This document shows positions 1 through 6,774 of a stretch of 12,675 bases of DNA, one piece after another. This DNA is from Rubrobacter sp. (GTDB taxonomy: Bacteria > Actinomycetota > Rubrobacteria > Rubrobacterales > Rubrobacteraceae): contig JACDAR010000096.1 of NCBI GenBank assembly GCA_013695335.1, positions 1 through 12,675 of the forward strand, written 5' to 3'. How positions within the stretch are numbered: the stretch's first letter is position 1; each line of letters begins with the position of its first letter. The position numbers and the translations under genes were made by a program. The notes beneath the pieces are model-generated. The model did not search any database. It had not been told where the DNA came from and worked only from the letters and a program-made list of their open reading frames with translations.

Positions 1-651
1 ATACTTGGCTTCGCTGGGCTCGTGGGCGCGGGACGCACGGAGCTTGCACGAGCCGTCTTCGGGGCGGACCGTATTGATTCCGGTACCGTGGAGCTCGAAG
101 GGAAACAGCTCAAGATCAAGAAGCCCAGCGACGCCATCGAGTCCGGCGTCGGTTACCTGACAGAGGATCGCAAGGGTGATGGGCTTGCGCTCCAGCTCGG
201 GGTGGACCAGAACATAACCCTCGCCAGCCTGCCGATGAGTTTCGGCTTCATAAACCTTGCGGAGGAACGCAGGACCGCGCGCCAGAGGAGGGACGAACTG
301 AACATCCGCACGCCCTCCATCCGGCGCAGGGTGCAGGTCCTCTCCGGCGGCAACCAGCAGAAGGTCGTCGTGGCCCGCTGGCTCGAGACGAAGGCCAGGG
401 TGATGTTCTTCGACGAGCCTGCCCGCGGAATAGACGTGGGGGCGAAGGCCGAGATGTTCGGACTGATCGGTGAGCTGGCGAAAGAGGGAAGGGGGATCGT
501 CCTGATCTCATCCTACCTCCCCGAGCTTCTGAACATGTGCGACCGCATCCTCGTCATGCACGAGGGGAAGGTCGCAGGCGTGATCGAACGCGAAGAGTTC
601 TCAGAGGAGCGCGTGGTCGCCCTCGCAACCGGTACCAAGGAGGCCGCATGA
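1..651 (+). CDS. Sugar ABC transporter ATP-binding protein (RbsA/MglA type), C-terminal part, 5'-truncated by window edge
   Basis: The frame is open from base 1, so only about the last 216 residues are present. They are the second nucleotide-binding domain of a two-domain carbohydrate ATPase of the RbsA/MglA/XylG group, which normally has about 500 residues. Visible marks are the degenerate second Walker A (GLVGAGRTEL), the ABC signature LSGGNQQKVVVARWL, a Walker B ending FFDEPARGIDVGAK, and the ISSYLPELL segment where the switch histidine is replaced, as is usual in the second domain of this family. The protein powers import of a monosaccharide through the partner permease at the inner face of the membrane. 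Its stop overlaps the permease start (ATGA at 648-651), which indicates translational coupling. The sugar cannot be read from this fragment. Ribose is the family default, but xylose, galactose, inositol or others are possible. Confidence 0.93.
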   Translation: MLGFAGLVGAGRTELARAVFGADRIDSGTVELEGKQLKIKKPSDAIESGVGYLTEDRKGDGLALQLGVDQNITLASLPMSFGFINLAEERRTARQRRDELNIRTPSIRRRVQVLSGGNQQKVVVARWLETKARVMFFDEPARGIDVGAKAEMFGLIGELAKEGRGIVLISSYLPELLNMCDRILVMHEGKVAGVIEREEFSEERVVALATGTKEAA

Positions 652-1654
652 CAGACGCGACAGCCAACGAGGAACGCAGGGGAAGCGCCCTGCGCGAACG
701 GCTCTCCTCCGGGGCCATCTCCCAGGTCGCGGCTGCGGGCGCGCTCATAGTCGTCTTCGTGGTCCTCTCGGTCGCCTCACCAGAGTTCTTGACGGCTGAC
801 AACCTCTTCAACATCGGTTCGCAGACGGCGGTCGTCGCCGTGATCGCCATCGGCATGACGCTCGTCATCATCACCGCTGGGATCGACCTTTCCGTTGGTT
901 CAGTCGCCGCGTTCGCGGGGGTGGTCGGCGTGATGCTCATAGTGAACGCCGGTCTGCCCGTGCCGCTGGGAATCCTGAGTGGCGCACTGGTTGGGGGGAT
1001 CTGCGGTCTGGTCAACGGGCTGCTCGTCTCCGTCGCGGGTCTCAACCCGTTCATAGCGACGCTCGGGATGCTCTCTGTAGCGCGGGGGCTGGTGTACATA
1101 GTCACCGACGCGCAGGCGATCTTCGGGACGCCTGATTCGTTCCGGCTGCTCGGTCAGGGCGTGCTGGCCGGTGGCATCCCGATCCCCCCATCCTCACCAT
1201 CCTCGTGGTGGCCGTCGTAGGGTACGTCGTTCTCTCGCGCACCCGGCTGGGGAGATACGCGTACGCGATGGGCTCGAACCTGGAGGCCGCCAGGCTCTCG
1301 GGGATACCGATAAGGCGCTACCTCACTTCGGTGTACGTGATCTCCGGTGCGCTGGCCGGGCTCGGAGGCATGATCGCGGCTTCCAGGGTCAACTCCGGGC
1401 AGCCGAACTACGGCATCGGGCTCGAACTCGACGTGATCGCCGCCGCCGTGATCGGTGGGGCGAGCCTCTTCGGGGGACAGGGGACGGTCGTTGGGACGCT
1501 TATCGGGGCTTTCCTGATAGCCCTGATCCGGAACGGCGCGGTCCTCCTGAGCGTGGACATCTTCTACCAGCAGGTGATCATCGGGGTGGTCATCTGGCTG
1601 GCAGTGTTCTGGGATCAGTACCGCCGTCGCCGTCTCGCTTCGGCCTCGCAGTAG
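648..1654 (+). pseudogene. Sugar ABC transporter permease (RbsC type), interrupted by a one-base frameshift
   Basis: This is the membrane channel of the ribose-type importer. The N-terminal part (648 to about 1189) begins MTDATANEERR, has hydrophobic helices and carries the hallmark GMTLVIITAGIDLSVGS. The C-terminal part continues one frame back (about 1187-1654) with TRLGRYAYAMGSNLEAARLSGI and a VIGGASLFGGQGTVVGT segment, both typical of RbsC. The two parts abut in a run of six Cs at 1184-1189. Adding one C would give GIPIPPILTILVVAVVGYVVL-like sequence and a 335-residue protein, the normal family length. Without it the first frame stops at 1220. All other family landmarks are intact on both sides, so the break is recent, a base-calling error, or (less likely) recoded. 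The start at 648 is chosen because it overlaps the ATPase stop as ATGA. Confidence 0.88.
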
Positions 1655-1684
1655 AAAAGACAGGGAAAGGCAAAGGGAGGAAGT

Positions 1685-2707
1685 ATGCAGAAACGTGTGG
1701 TGATGGTCCTTCTGACCGCGTTGCTCGCGCTCGCCGGGACCGCCTGCGCAGAGGTCAGGGAGCCGAGCAGCGGGGGCGGCGGTAAACAGTCGGGGCCAAT
1801 ACGCCTGGCCGTCGTCCCGAAGGCCGTCGGCTTCGATTTCTGGGAGCAGGTCCGCATCGGCGCCCAGTGCGCCGCCAAAGAGTCATCCGGCAGCAAGGTC
1901 GAAGTCCAGTGGGACGGCGTGACCGCCGAGACCGACGTGAGCGGACAGGTGGACCTCCTTACCAACTTCGTCACCCAGGGTGTTGACGGCCTGGTCTACG
2001 CCGCCACCGACGCCAAGGTTCTCTACGACGTGACAAAACAGGCCCGCAGCCAGGGCCTCACCGTCGTCAACATAGACTCTGGCACGGACCCGCAGCCGAA
2101 GCAGGTTCCAGTCGCGGCGACGGACAACGTGGCCGCTGCCGAGGACGCCACCCGGCTCCTGGCGAAGGAACTTGGCCCCGACGGCGGCGACGTCGCCTTC
2201 ATCCCGTTCCAGCCAGGTACGGCGACCAACGACACACGCACCGAGGGCTTCAAGAACGTCCTGAAGGAAGAGCCGCAACTCAAGCTGGTTGCTGAGCAGT
2301 CGAGCGAGTCTGACTACAACAAGGCTCTGGAAGTGACGGAGAACATCCTGACCGCCAATCCCGGCCTCGACGCCATCTACGCGGCCAACGAGCCGGGAGT
2401 ACTCGGCGCGGCTGAGGCCGTGCGGCGGGCTGGCAAGGTCGGGGACATCGTGATCGTGGGCTGGGATACGGCCCCTGATGAGATCAAAGCCGTAGACGAA
2501 GGCGTAGTCACGGCCCTCGTCGCCCAGAACCCGTTCCGCATGGGCTACGATGGCGTGAACCTCGCCGTCAAGGGCATCCGCGGCGAAGGCCAGCTCAAGA
2601 GCATAGACACAGGTGCGACCCTCGTCACCAAGGACAACCTCGACGACCCGACGGTGAAGGCAATCCTCGACCCGAGCTGCGGCAACAAGCCGCCCGTCAC
2701 AGAGTAA
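1685..2707 (+). CDS. Sugar ABC transporter substrate-binding protein (RbsB-like, periplasmic-binding type 1)
   Basis: This 340-residue protein captures the sugar outside the membrane for the upstream ATPase and permease. It begins with a basic-hydrophobic leader (MQKRVVMVLLTALLALAG) followed by Cys21 in the context GTAC. That suggests a lipoprotein anchor, although the lipobox is not canonical. A Gly/Ser-rich tether follows, then the two-lobed type-1 fold with GVDGLVYAATDAK, VVNIDSG, TRTEGFKN and a late VGWDTAPDEIKA segment, all common in RbsB-family proteins. A strong ribosome binding site, AGGGAGG at 1674-1680, sits four bases before the ATG. The gene lies 30 bases after the permease stop, and a hairpin follows it. 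The ATPase-permease-binding-protein order matches rbsACB. The ligand is not determinable from sequence; ribose or another pentose or hexose, or a polyol, is possible. Confidence 0.92.
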   Translation: MQKRVVMVLLTALLALAGTACAEVREPSSGGGGKQSGPIRLAVVPKAVGFDFWEQVRIGAQCAAKESSGSKVEVQWDGVTAETDVSGQVDLLTNFVTQGVDGLVYAATDAKVLYDVTKQARSQGLTVVNIDSGTDPQPKQVPVAATDNVAAAEDATRLLAKELGPDGGDVAFIPFQPGTATNDTRTEGFKNVLKEEPQLKLVAEQSSESDYNKALEVTENILTANPGLDAIYAANEPGVLGAAEAVRRAGKVGDIVIVGWDTAPDEIKAVDEGVVTALVAQNPFRMGYDGVNLAVKGIRGEGQLKSIDTGATLVTKDNLDDPTVKAILDPSCGNKPPVTE

Positions 2708-2720
2708 TAGGGAAGGAAAG

Positions 2721-2749
2721 GTCGCCGGGGATCACAATTCCCCGGCGGC
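2721..2749. terminator. Intergenic hairpin between convergent genes
   Basis: A perfect 9-bp stem (CGCCGGGGA at 2723-2731 with TCCCCGGCG at 2739-2747, loop of 7) can be extended by a G-T and a G-C pair. It lies 14 bases after the binding-protein stop and 18 bases from the stop of the convergent oxidoreductase, so it can serve both strands. There is no clear T run on either side, as is common for high-GC actinobacterial terminators. Confidence 0.7.
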
Positions 2750-2766
2750 TCCTCCGATTGGAACAA

Positions 2767-3870
2767 CTAACTTGGCCGAGGGGCTGCGTCAGCGGCTGGC
2801 TGTGGATCTGGCACGATGATGACCTTGCCTATAGCCGTGCGGGACTCGGCGAACTCCATCGCCTCCCGGACGTTTGCCAGCGGAAACCGGGCAGCAACCT
2901 GGGAGGTTATGACACCCTGGGCGAGCAGACCGAATATCGTGGTGAGGTCTTCGCGCAGCCGTACTCTGAACTCCGCCGGACGCCGTATTCGGCCAATAAG
3001 GTTCCTGTCCCACACGTCGTAGAAAGTAGCCTTTCGCCAGTTCGGTAACGCGTTCCACCACGCCAGCCGGGCCAGGAGAAACATATAGGGAACCAGAATC
3101 GAACCCGTGCCCTGAATAACCGAAGCTATCGAGTAGCTAACGAGGGTTCCCCCAGGAGACAGGAGATCCCAGGAGCGGTTGATGGTCTCACCACCGATGT
3201 TATCGAAAACGGCGTCCACACCACCGGGGGCAATATCGCGTATTCGGGACGCCATCAGATCAGGATCATGGTAGTCAACGGGGACGACGCCGAGCGCGCG
3301 CAGGGCGTCGTGGTGACGGGGAGAGGCCGCGCCGATGACGCGGACGCCGTGGTGATAGGCGAGCTGGACGAGGATGGTACCCACCCCGCCGTTGGCCCCG
3401 TGGACCAGGATCGTCTGTCCGGGGCGCACACGGGCCTTGCGATGCAGCATCTGCCAGGCGGTCACACCGTTGACCACGACGGCCTCCACCTCGGTTGGGT
3501 CCAGCCCATCTGGCACGGGCACGAGCTCGTCGGCGGAGACGAGGGCGTGGCTTGCCCACCCTCTGGTCTCGGTTATCGCCGCCACGCGACGCCCGATCAG
3601 GGCCGGGTCTACACTTGCTCCGACGCCGACGACGGTCCCGACCAGATCGTAACCCGGCACGAAGGGGAACTTCGGCTGGCCGGGATAGCGTCCGCGCCGC
3701 ATCGCCTGCTCCGCGAACGAGACGCCACTGGCCTCTATCTCGATTAACGCCTGACCAGCAACCGGTCGCGCCATCGGGCGGGTACGCACCTGCAGACCGT
3801 CGGGCTCCACCAGACCAGGCATCACGACTTCGGTAACGTCTGCGGCGACAAAATTGGGGACAGCGGGCAT
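2767..3870 (-). CDS. Zinc-independent MDR oxidoreductase (quinone oxidoreductase / enoyl-reductase-like)
   Basis: This is a 367-residue medium-chain dehydrogenase/reductase. The N-terminal GroES-like part (ALIEIEASGVSFAEQAMRRGRYP, FPFVPGYDLVGTVVGVG) lacks the catalytic and structural zinc cysteines of alcohol dehydrogenases. The Rossmann part carries the nucleotide motif HGANGGVGTILVQLA at about residues 155-170, which points to an NADPH-dependent quinone-oxidoreductase-like or 2-enal/enoyl reductase. The segment around residues 240-300 is longer than in short QOR proteins and includes a tryptophan-rich stretch (AWWNALPNWRKATFYDVW). The ATG at 3868-3870 is supported by an AGGAGG on the minus strand at 3876-3881. 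The gene lies 75 bases downstream of a tetR on the same strand, with a predicted operator just upstream of its ribosome binding site. It is therefore probably induced by a small reactive carbonyl, quinone or xenobiotic sensed by that repressor. The substrate is unknown. Confidence 0.88.
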   Translation of the reverse strand: MPAVPNFVAADVTEVVMPGLVEPDGLQVRTRPMARPVAGQALIEIEASGVSFAEQAMRRGRYPGQPKFPFVPGYDLVGTVVGVGASVDPALIGRRVAAITETRGWASHALVSADELVPVPDGLDPTEVEAVVVNGVTAWQMLHRKARVRPGQTILVHGANGGVGTILVQLAYHHGVRVIGAASPRHHDALRALGVVPVDYHDPDLMASRIRDIAPGGVDAVFDNIGGETINRSWDLLSPGGTLVSYSIASVIQGTGSILVPYMFLLARLAWWNALPNWRKATFYDVWDRNLIGRIRRPAEFRVRLREDLTTIFGLLAQGVITSQVAARFPLANVREAMEFAESRTAIGKVIIVPDPQPAADAAPRPS

Positions 3871-3875
3871 TGCAA

Positions 3876-3881
3876 CCTCCT
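3876..3881 (-). promoter_or_regulatory. Ribosome binding site of the MDR oxidoreductase
   Basis: The minus strand reads AGGAGG five bases before the ATG at 3870. This strong Shine-Dalgarno sequence fixes the start codon and contrasts with the tetR gene upstream, which has none. Confidence 0.75.
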
Positions 3882-3887
3882 CTAACA

Positions 3888-3907
3888 GTTACTGATTAGT
3901 CAGTCAC
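3888..3907. promoter_or_regulatory. Candidate TetR operator, site A (in front of the MDR gene)
   Basis: GTTACTGATTAGTCAGTCAC is a near-perfect 20-bp palindrome: 16 of 20 positions agree with its own reverse complement, with a core of ACTGA-TTAG-TCAGT. Read on the minus strand it matches site B (4546-4565) at 16 of 20 positions. It lies between the tetR stop and the MDR start, so a bound repressor dimer would block the MDR promoter. No strong -35/-10 pair was found here. Binding is inferred from symmetry and from the match between the two sites. Confidence 0.7.
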
Positions 3908-3945
3908 TTAAATAGGCAAAAAAGAGATGATCACCTTCTACGAGG

Positions 3946-4542
3946 TCAGACCTCCTTTGGCGTGATGTCATCGGCGTGGCGGATACCGTCGCTGAGTGTC
4001 TTGGCCCAGGGCGCATCCACGGCGGAGAGATCTGCCTGCACTATGAGGTGGCACAATTGCCCGTAGGCGAAGAAGCGCTGCACGCTGGCCGCGTCGGCGC
4101 CGGACGTTTCGCTCACCGTCGTCACGATATCTTTAAGCCCGCGCCGTACAGCCTGGCGGATCTCAGGCACATCACAGGCGCTTTGGGCATGTACCTGCAG
4201 CATGAGCAGGTCGCGATCTCCTATGAGCTGTATGTATGCTTCGCTCATGGCATCGAGCACGGTGTCGGGGGCCGCCTCGCCAGTGGACTCTCCGCCCTCG
4301 ACCAGCGCCCTTCTCACGCTCTCGTAACAATGTTCCACAGTCGCCACAAATAGCCCGAGCTTGCCAGGGAAGAGCCGGAAAACATACGCGGGAGATACCC
4401 CTGCCGCCTCGGCCACTTCTGTCACCGGCGTCGCATGATACCCGGCCCGCGCAAATACCGGCACAGCCTCCGCCACGATGCGCTGACGCTGCGCCTCAGC
4501 GGTCGAACGAATTTTCGGGTGCTGTTCCTGTGCCGGATTCAT
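3946..4542 (-). CDS. TetR/AcrR-family transcriptional repressor
   Basis: From the chosen ATG at 4540-4542 the protein has 198 residues, normal for TetR. The N-terminal helix-turn-helix is clear: RIVAEAVPVFARAGYHATPVTEVAEAAGVSPAYVFRLFPGKLGLFVATV. The C-terminal ligand and dimer domain is helical and not assignable to a ligand. A TTG-initiated form 13 codons longer (from 4581) is open but unlikely. That TTG is the first part of a perfect TTGACA -35 box, and the extra codons would run through the -10 box and the operator. There is no Shine-Dalgarno before the ATG, and the predicted transcript starts only a few bases upstream, so translation is probably leaderless or nearly so. The protein likely represses itself and the MDR oxidoreductase downstream through matching palindromes. 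The 2-hydroxyacid oxidase starts divergently 190 bases away, but no third operator copy was seen in that gap. Confidence 0.9.
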   Translation of the reverse strand: MNPAQEQHPKIRSTAEAQRQRIVAEAVPVFARAGYHATPVTEVAEAAGVSPAYVFRLFPGKLGLFVATVEHCYESVRRALVEGGESTGEAAPDTVLDAMSEAYIQLIGDRDLLMLQVHAQSACDVPEIRQAVRRGLKDIVTTVSETSGADAASVQRFFAYGQLCHLIVQADLSAVDAPWAKTLSDGIRHADDITPKEV

Positions 4543-4545
4543 TAT

Positions 4546-4565
4546 GTGACTGATTAAACACTCAC
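4546..4565. promoter_or_regulatory. Candidate TetR operator, site B (autoregulatory, over the tetR -10 box)
   Basis: GTGACTGATTAAACACTCAC is an imperfect 20-bp palindrome, with 16 of 20 positions self-complementary. It matches site A at 16 of 20 positions. It covers the predicted -10 box of tetR (4553-4558) and ends three bases before the start codon, an ideal place for autorepression. Confidence 0.75.
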
Positions 4566-4581
4566 AAAAGACTTCTGTCAA
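4553..4581 (-). promoter_or_regulatory. Sigma-70-type promoter of tetR
   Basis: The minus strand reads TTGACA (4576-4581), a 17-base spacer, then TTTAAT (4553-4558). That is a perfect -35 box and a five-of-six -10 box at ideal spacing. Transcription would begin about 5-8 bases past the -10 box, close to 4545-4548, leaving only a few bases before the ATG at 4542. Confidence 0.78.
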
Positions 4582-4718
4582 GTGGTGCGCTGCATCAGAG
4601 ACAAAAATATCGAAGGTCTCCGTGTCGCGCTCTACGACGAGTACGTTACGTGCGGTCTTTGCTGGGGCCGCACACCCTGGATGGGATACGCTTACCAGAA
4701 TGGGTAACCAGATAACGA

Positions 4719-4725
4719 AGGTGAT
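4719..4725 (+). promoter_or_regulatory. Ribosome binding site that decides the TTG start of the 2-hydroxyacid oxidase
   Basis: AGGTGAT matches the anti-Shine-Dalgarno sequence well and lies seven bases before TTG at 4733-4735. The next in-frame Met is at residue 17, and starting there would leave only seven residues before the active-site tyrosine Tyr24. The non-ATG start is therefore preferred. Confidence 0.65.
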
Positions 4726-4732
4726 GGGCTAA

Positions 4733-5770
4733 TTGGAGCCGGTCAACGTACGCGAATACGAAGCCCTTGCACGTGAGGCGATGCACCCCGCCGCATGGGC
4801 CTACGTCTCGGCGGGCTCCGGCGACGAGACCACGATGCGAAACAACGACGCCGCTTTCGGGCAACTGGAAATCATGCCGCGTGTACTACGGGGGGTTGGC
4901 TCCGCGAGCCTGAGTACCACGGTTCTCGGGGCCGTGGTGGAACATCCGATCCTGATCTCCCCAATGGGCGTACACGGCCTGGCCCATCCAGATGGCGAGT
5001 GCGCGACGGTTCGGGCAGCCGGGAACGCTGGCACGCTCATGGCCGTCAGCACTGCCTCGTCGCGCAGCCTGGAGGAGATCTCTGCCTCTGCCACAGGGCC
5101 GCTGTGGTTCCAGCTCTACGTCTACCGCTCGCGCCAGTTCGCGGAACGCCTCGTTCGCCGGGCGGAAAGCGCCGGATACCGGGCCATCGTGCTGACTGTT
5201 GACTCGCCCCGCTGGGGGCGCAAGGAACGCTCCATGCGCGTCGCGGAGACGCTTCCCCCGGAGCTGGACTATTCGAGCCTCGACGATGAGGATCTCCCCG
5301 AAGAGGAGTTCGAGCCAGCCGCCCTCACCTGGGACGACGTGGACTGGCTCCGCTCGCTGACGGACCTCCCTTTGGTTCTCAAGGGCATTCTCCACCCGGA
5401 TGATGCGGCCCTCGCCGTCGAACACGGGGTGACCGGGATCTTGGTCTCCAACCACGGCGGACGCCAGCTAGATGGAGTGCCCGCGAGTATCGAGGCTCTG
5501 TCGAACGTTGTAGATGCCGTCGGAGGACGCGCCGAAGTCTACCTCGACGGTGGCATCAGGCGTGGAACCGACGTTCTCAAGGCGCTTGCCCTTGGCGCGA
5601 AGGCCGTGTTCGTGGGTCGTCCCATCCTCTGGGGGCTCGCAGCGAACGGTGAGGCAGGTGCGCGGCATGTACTGGAACTGCTGCGCGACGAACTCGAAGC
5701 GGCGATGGTTCTCGCCGGGCAGCCGGATGTCGCAACGTTGGACCCGGATCTCGTGATGCGGAGACACTGA
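4733..5770 (+). CDS. FMN-dependent 2-hydroxyacid oxidase/dehydrogenase (lactate/glycolate oxidase family)
   Basis: This 345-residue enzyme oxidises a 2-hydroxyacid such as lactate or glycolate to the 2-oxoacid. The final acceptor (oxygen, quinone or other) cannot be told from sequence. The family's active-site set is present: Tyr24 in WAYVSAGSGDE, Ser106, Gln127 and Tyr129 in WFQLYVY, Thr155 in LTVDS, Arg163, Lys217 in LVLKGI, and the catalytic base His241 with Arg244 in SNHGGRQLDG. The FMN phosphate segment DGGIRRGTDVLKALALGAKAVFVGRP follows. No membrane-binding insert is evident and the loop after Arg169 is fairly short and acidic, so a soluble enzyme is likely. The TTG start is supported by AGGTGAT at 4719-4725, seven bases upstream. 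It is divergent from tetR and shares a neighbourhood with a LarA homologue and lutABC, which fits lactate-type metabolism. Confidence 0.92.
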   Translation: MEPVNVREYEALAREAMHPAAWAYVSAGSGDETTMRNNDAAFGQLEIMPRVLRGVGSASLSTTVLGAVVEHPILISPMGVHGLAHPDGECATVRAAGNAGTLMAVSTASSRSLEEISASATGPLWFQLYVYRSRQFAERLVRRAESAGYRAIVLTVDSPRWGRKERSMRVAETLPPELDYSSLDDEDLPEEEFEPAALTWDDVDWLRSLTDLPLVLKGILHPDDAALAVEHGVTGILVSNHGGRQLDGVPASIEALSNVVDAVGGRAEVYLDGGIRRGTDVLKALALGAKAVFVGRPILWGLAANGEAGARHVLELLRDELEAAMVLAGQPDVATLDPDLVMRRH

Positions 5771-5795
5771 GTAAGATCCGCTAGACCAACGAACT

Positions 5796-5858
5796 TCACC
5801 CGTCGAAGTCTATGGGACGAGGCTCCTCGACGATCCGTAGTCGCTCATTCTTTTCTAC
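5796..5858 (-). pseudogene. Orphan C-terminal remnant of a LarA-like (lactate racemase family) gene
   Basis: On the minus strand these 63 bases encode VEKNERLRIVEEPRPIDFDG and a stop. The intact LarA homologue at 6823-8100 ends VEKNKRLRVVEDPAPMSFGS followed by five residues. About 13 of the first 18 residues are identical, and about 40 of 54 bases match, including the shared codons AAT, CGA and CTA. Upstream of this stretch (above 5858) the similarity to the LarA homologue stops. This is a relic of a second, diverged larA-type gene whose body is gone. It lies just after the hydroxyacid oxidase and convergent to it. The nucleotide match also includes identical stop-proximal orientation. It is too short to encode a working product. 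Confidence 0.72.
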
Positions 5859-5935
5859 CCTTTGCCCTTTCCCGCAGGTTTTTCTGTAGAGCTACCGGCA
5901 AAATTAGTACATTTGGGGGATACGGCTTGTTCGGA

Positions 5936-5964
5936 TAGTTACCATGATTCGGTTGTAATATAGT
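5936..5964 (+). promoter_or_regulatory. Possible promoter of the RTX-type gene
   Basis: TATAGT at 5959-5964 is a good -10 box. With a 17-base spacer the -35 would be TAGTTA (5936-5941), only a three-of-six match. The surrounding 5880-5975 stretch is clearly AT-richer than the flanking genes, which suits a promoter, but the -35 is weak. Confidence 0.35.
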
Positions 5965-5985
5965 GCTCAAGAGAAAGGGGAAAGG

Positions 5986-6756
5986 ATGAGACGCCTGATT
6001 CTGGTGCTCGCGGTGATGGGGACGACCATCTTGCTGGCGGGTGGAGTGGCCCTGGCGGTGACCCGCGTCGGCGGGCCGGGAAGCGACGTTCTGAGGGGCA
6101 CTGCTGGGACCGACAGGCTCGACGGCAGGAGAGGCGGCGATACGATCTTTGGCCTGGGTGGGAACGACAACTTCCCAAACGGCGGCGTACTGGTCGGGGG
6201 CTTGGGCAACGATACTATCTTCGGAGGTTCGGGTAACGACGACATCTTCGGCGGCATGGACTTTAGCAAACCCGATGCGCACCCCGAAACGGGAGACAAC
6301 ATCATTCACGGCGGTACTGGCAGGGACCGCATAGGCGGAGATAATGGCGACGACGTGATCTTTGGTGACGATGGGAACGACTTGGTGGGCACTTTCGTGG
6401 GCAAAGACGTCATTTATGGCGGCGCTGGCAAAGACCGCATGTTCGGTGGTGGGGGCGAGGACAAACTCTTCGGTGGTGTAGGAAACGACGACGTGAACGG
6501 TGAACCAGGAGCAGACGTAGTCTACGGCGGCGACGGAGCAGACTTGGTCAGCGACGGCGAAAATCGCGGGGGCGCCAGAGACATCCTCTACGGCGGCGAC
6601 GGGAACGACATCCTCTTCCCCCGAAACGAACCAGCGGCAGAGGACCTCAACTTCTGCGGCGGCGGACGCGACACCATATTCGCCGACAGAGCCGATTTTA
6701 TAGCGGACGACTGCGAGAGGGTCCGTTTCCGGAACCCTAGGCCGGGCGAGTTGTAG
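5986..6756 (+). CDS. Secreted RTX-type calcium-binding repeat protein
   Basis: This 256-residue protein has a signal peptide (MRRLILVLAVMGTTILLAGGVALA, likely cut after Ala24), so it is exported by Sec. The rest is a ladder of glycine/aspartate nonapeptides of the GGxGxDxhx type (for example GGSGNDDIFG, GGAGKDRMFG, GGVGNDDVNG, GGDGNDILFP), roughly a dozen or more copies. In known RTX proteins these fold into a calcium-loaded parallel beta-roll. The ladder is interrupted near residues 85-105 by a non-repeat loop (MDFSKPDAHPETGDN). The C-terminal module carries two cysteines (NFCGGGRDTIFAD and ADDCERV) that may form a disulfide. No catalytic domain is present, so it is a repeat-only surface or extracellular protein rather than a toxin. 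The ATG is preceded by AAAGGGG at 5974-5980. It stands alone between two hairpin or convergent boundaries. Its function is unknown. Confidence 0.9.
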   Translation: MRRLILVLAVMGTTILLAGGVALAVTRVGGPGSDVLRGTAGTDRLDGRRGGDTIFGLGGNDNFPNGGVLVGGLGNDTIFGGSGNDDIFGGMDFSKPDAHPETGDNIIHGGTGRDRIGGDNGDDVIFGDDGNDLVGTFVGKDVIYGGAGKDRMFGGGGEDKLFGGVGNDDVNGEPGADVVYGGDGADLVSDGENRGGARDILYGGDGNDILFPRNEPAAEDLNFCGGGRDTIFADRADFIADDCERVRFRNPRPGEL

Positions 6757-6774
6757 AGTTTCGCTGGCATCGAA

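Noticed and set aside
554..1105. Long minus-strand open frame opposite the permease
   Set aside because: It is antisense to a clearly conserved permease, has no recognisable domain and is rich in residues expected from complement of high-GC coding DNA.
4543..4581. TTG start adding 13 residues to the TetR protein
   Set aside because: That TTG is the start of a perfect TTGACA -35 box, and the extension would run through the -10 box and operator.
4692..4709. TTACC-6-GGTAA inverted repeat before the hydroxyacid oxidase, considered as a GntR/LldR-type operator
   Set aside because: The arms are only 5 bp, the match to known GntR-type operators is poor, no GntR gene is in the window and no second copy stands before lutA.
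5793..5809. ACTTC-7-GAAGT hairpin as a terminator for the hydroxyacid oxidase
   Set aside because: The stem is only 5 bp with no T run, and the stretch lies inside the larA relic, whose coding similarity explains most of the sequence.
5845..6309. Minus-strand frame overlapping the RTX gene start
   Set aside because: It is the complement of the signal peptide and RTX repeats. It also is not the frame of the larA relic at 5796-5858.
6060..6680. Repetitive GGCGG/GACGAC pattern considered as tandem DNA repeats or CRISPR
   Set aside because: The periodicity follows the nonapeptide code of the RTX protein, the units vary, and there are no identical direct repeats with unique spacers.
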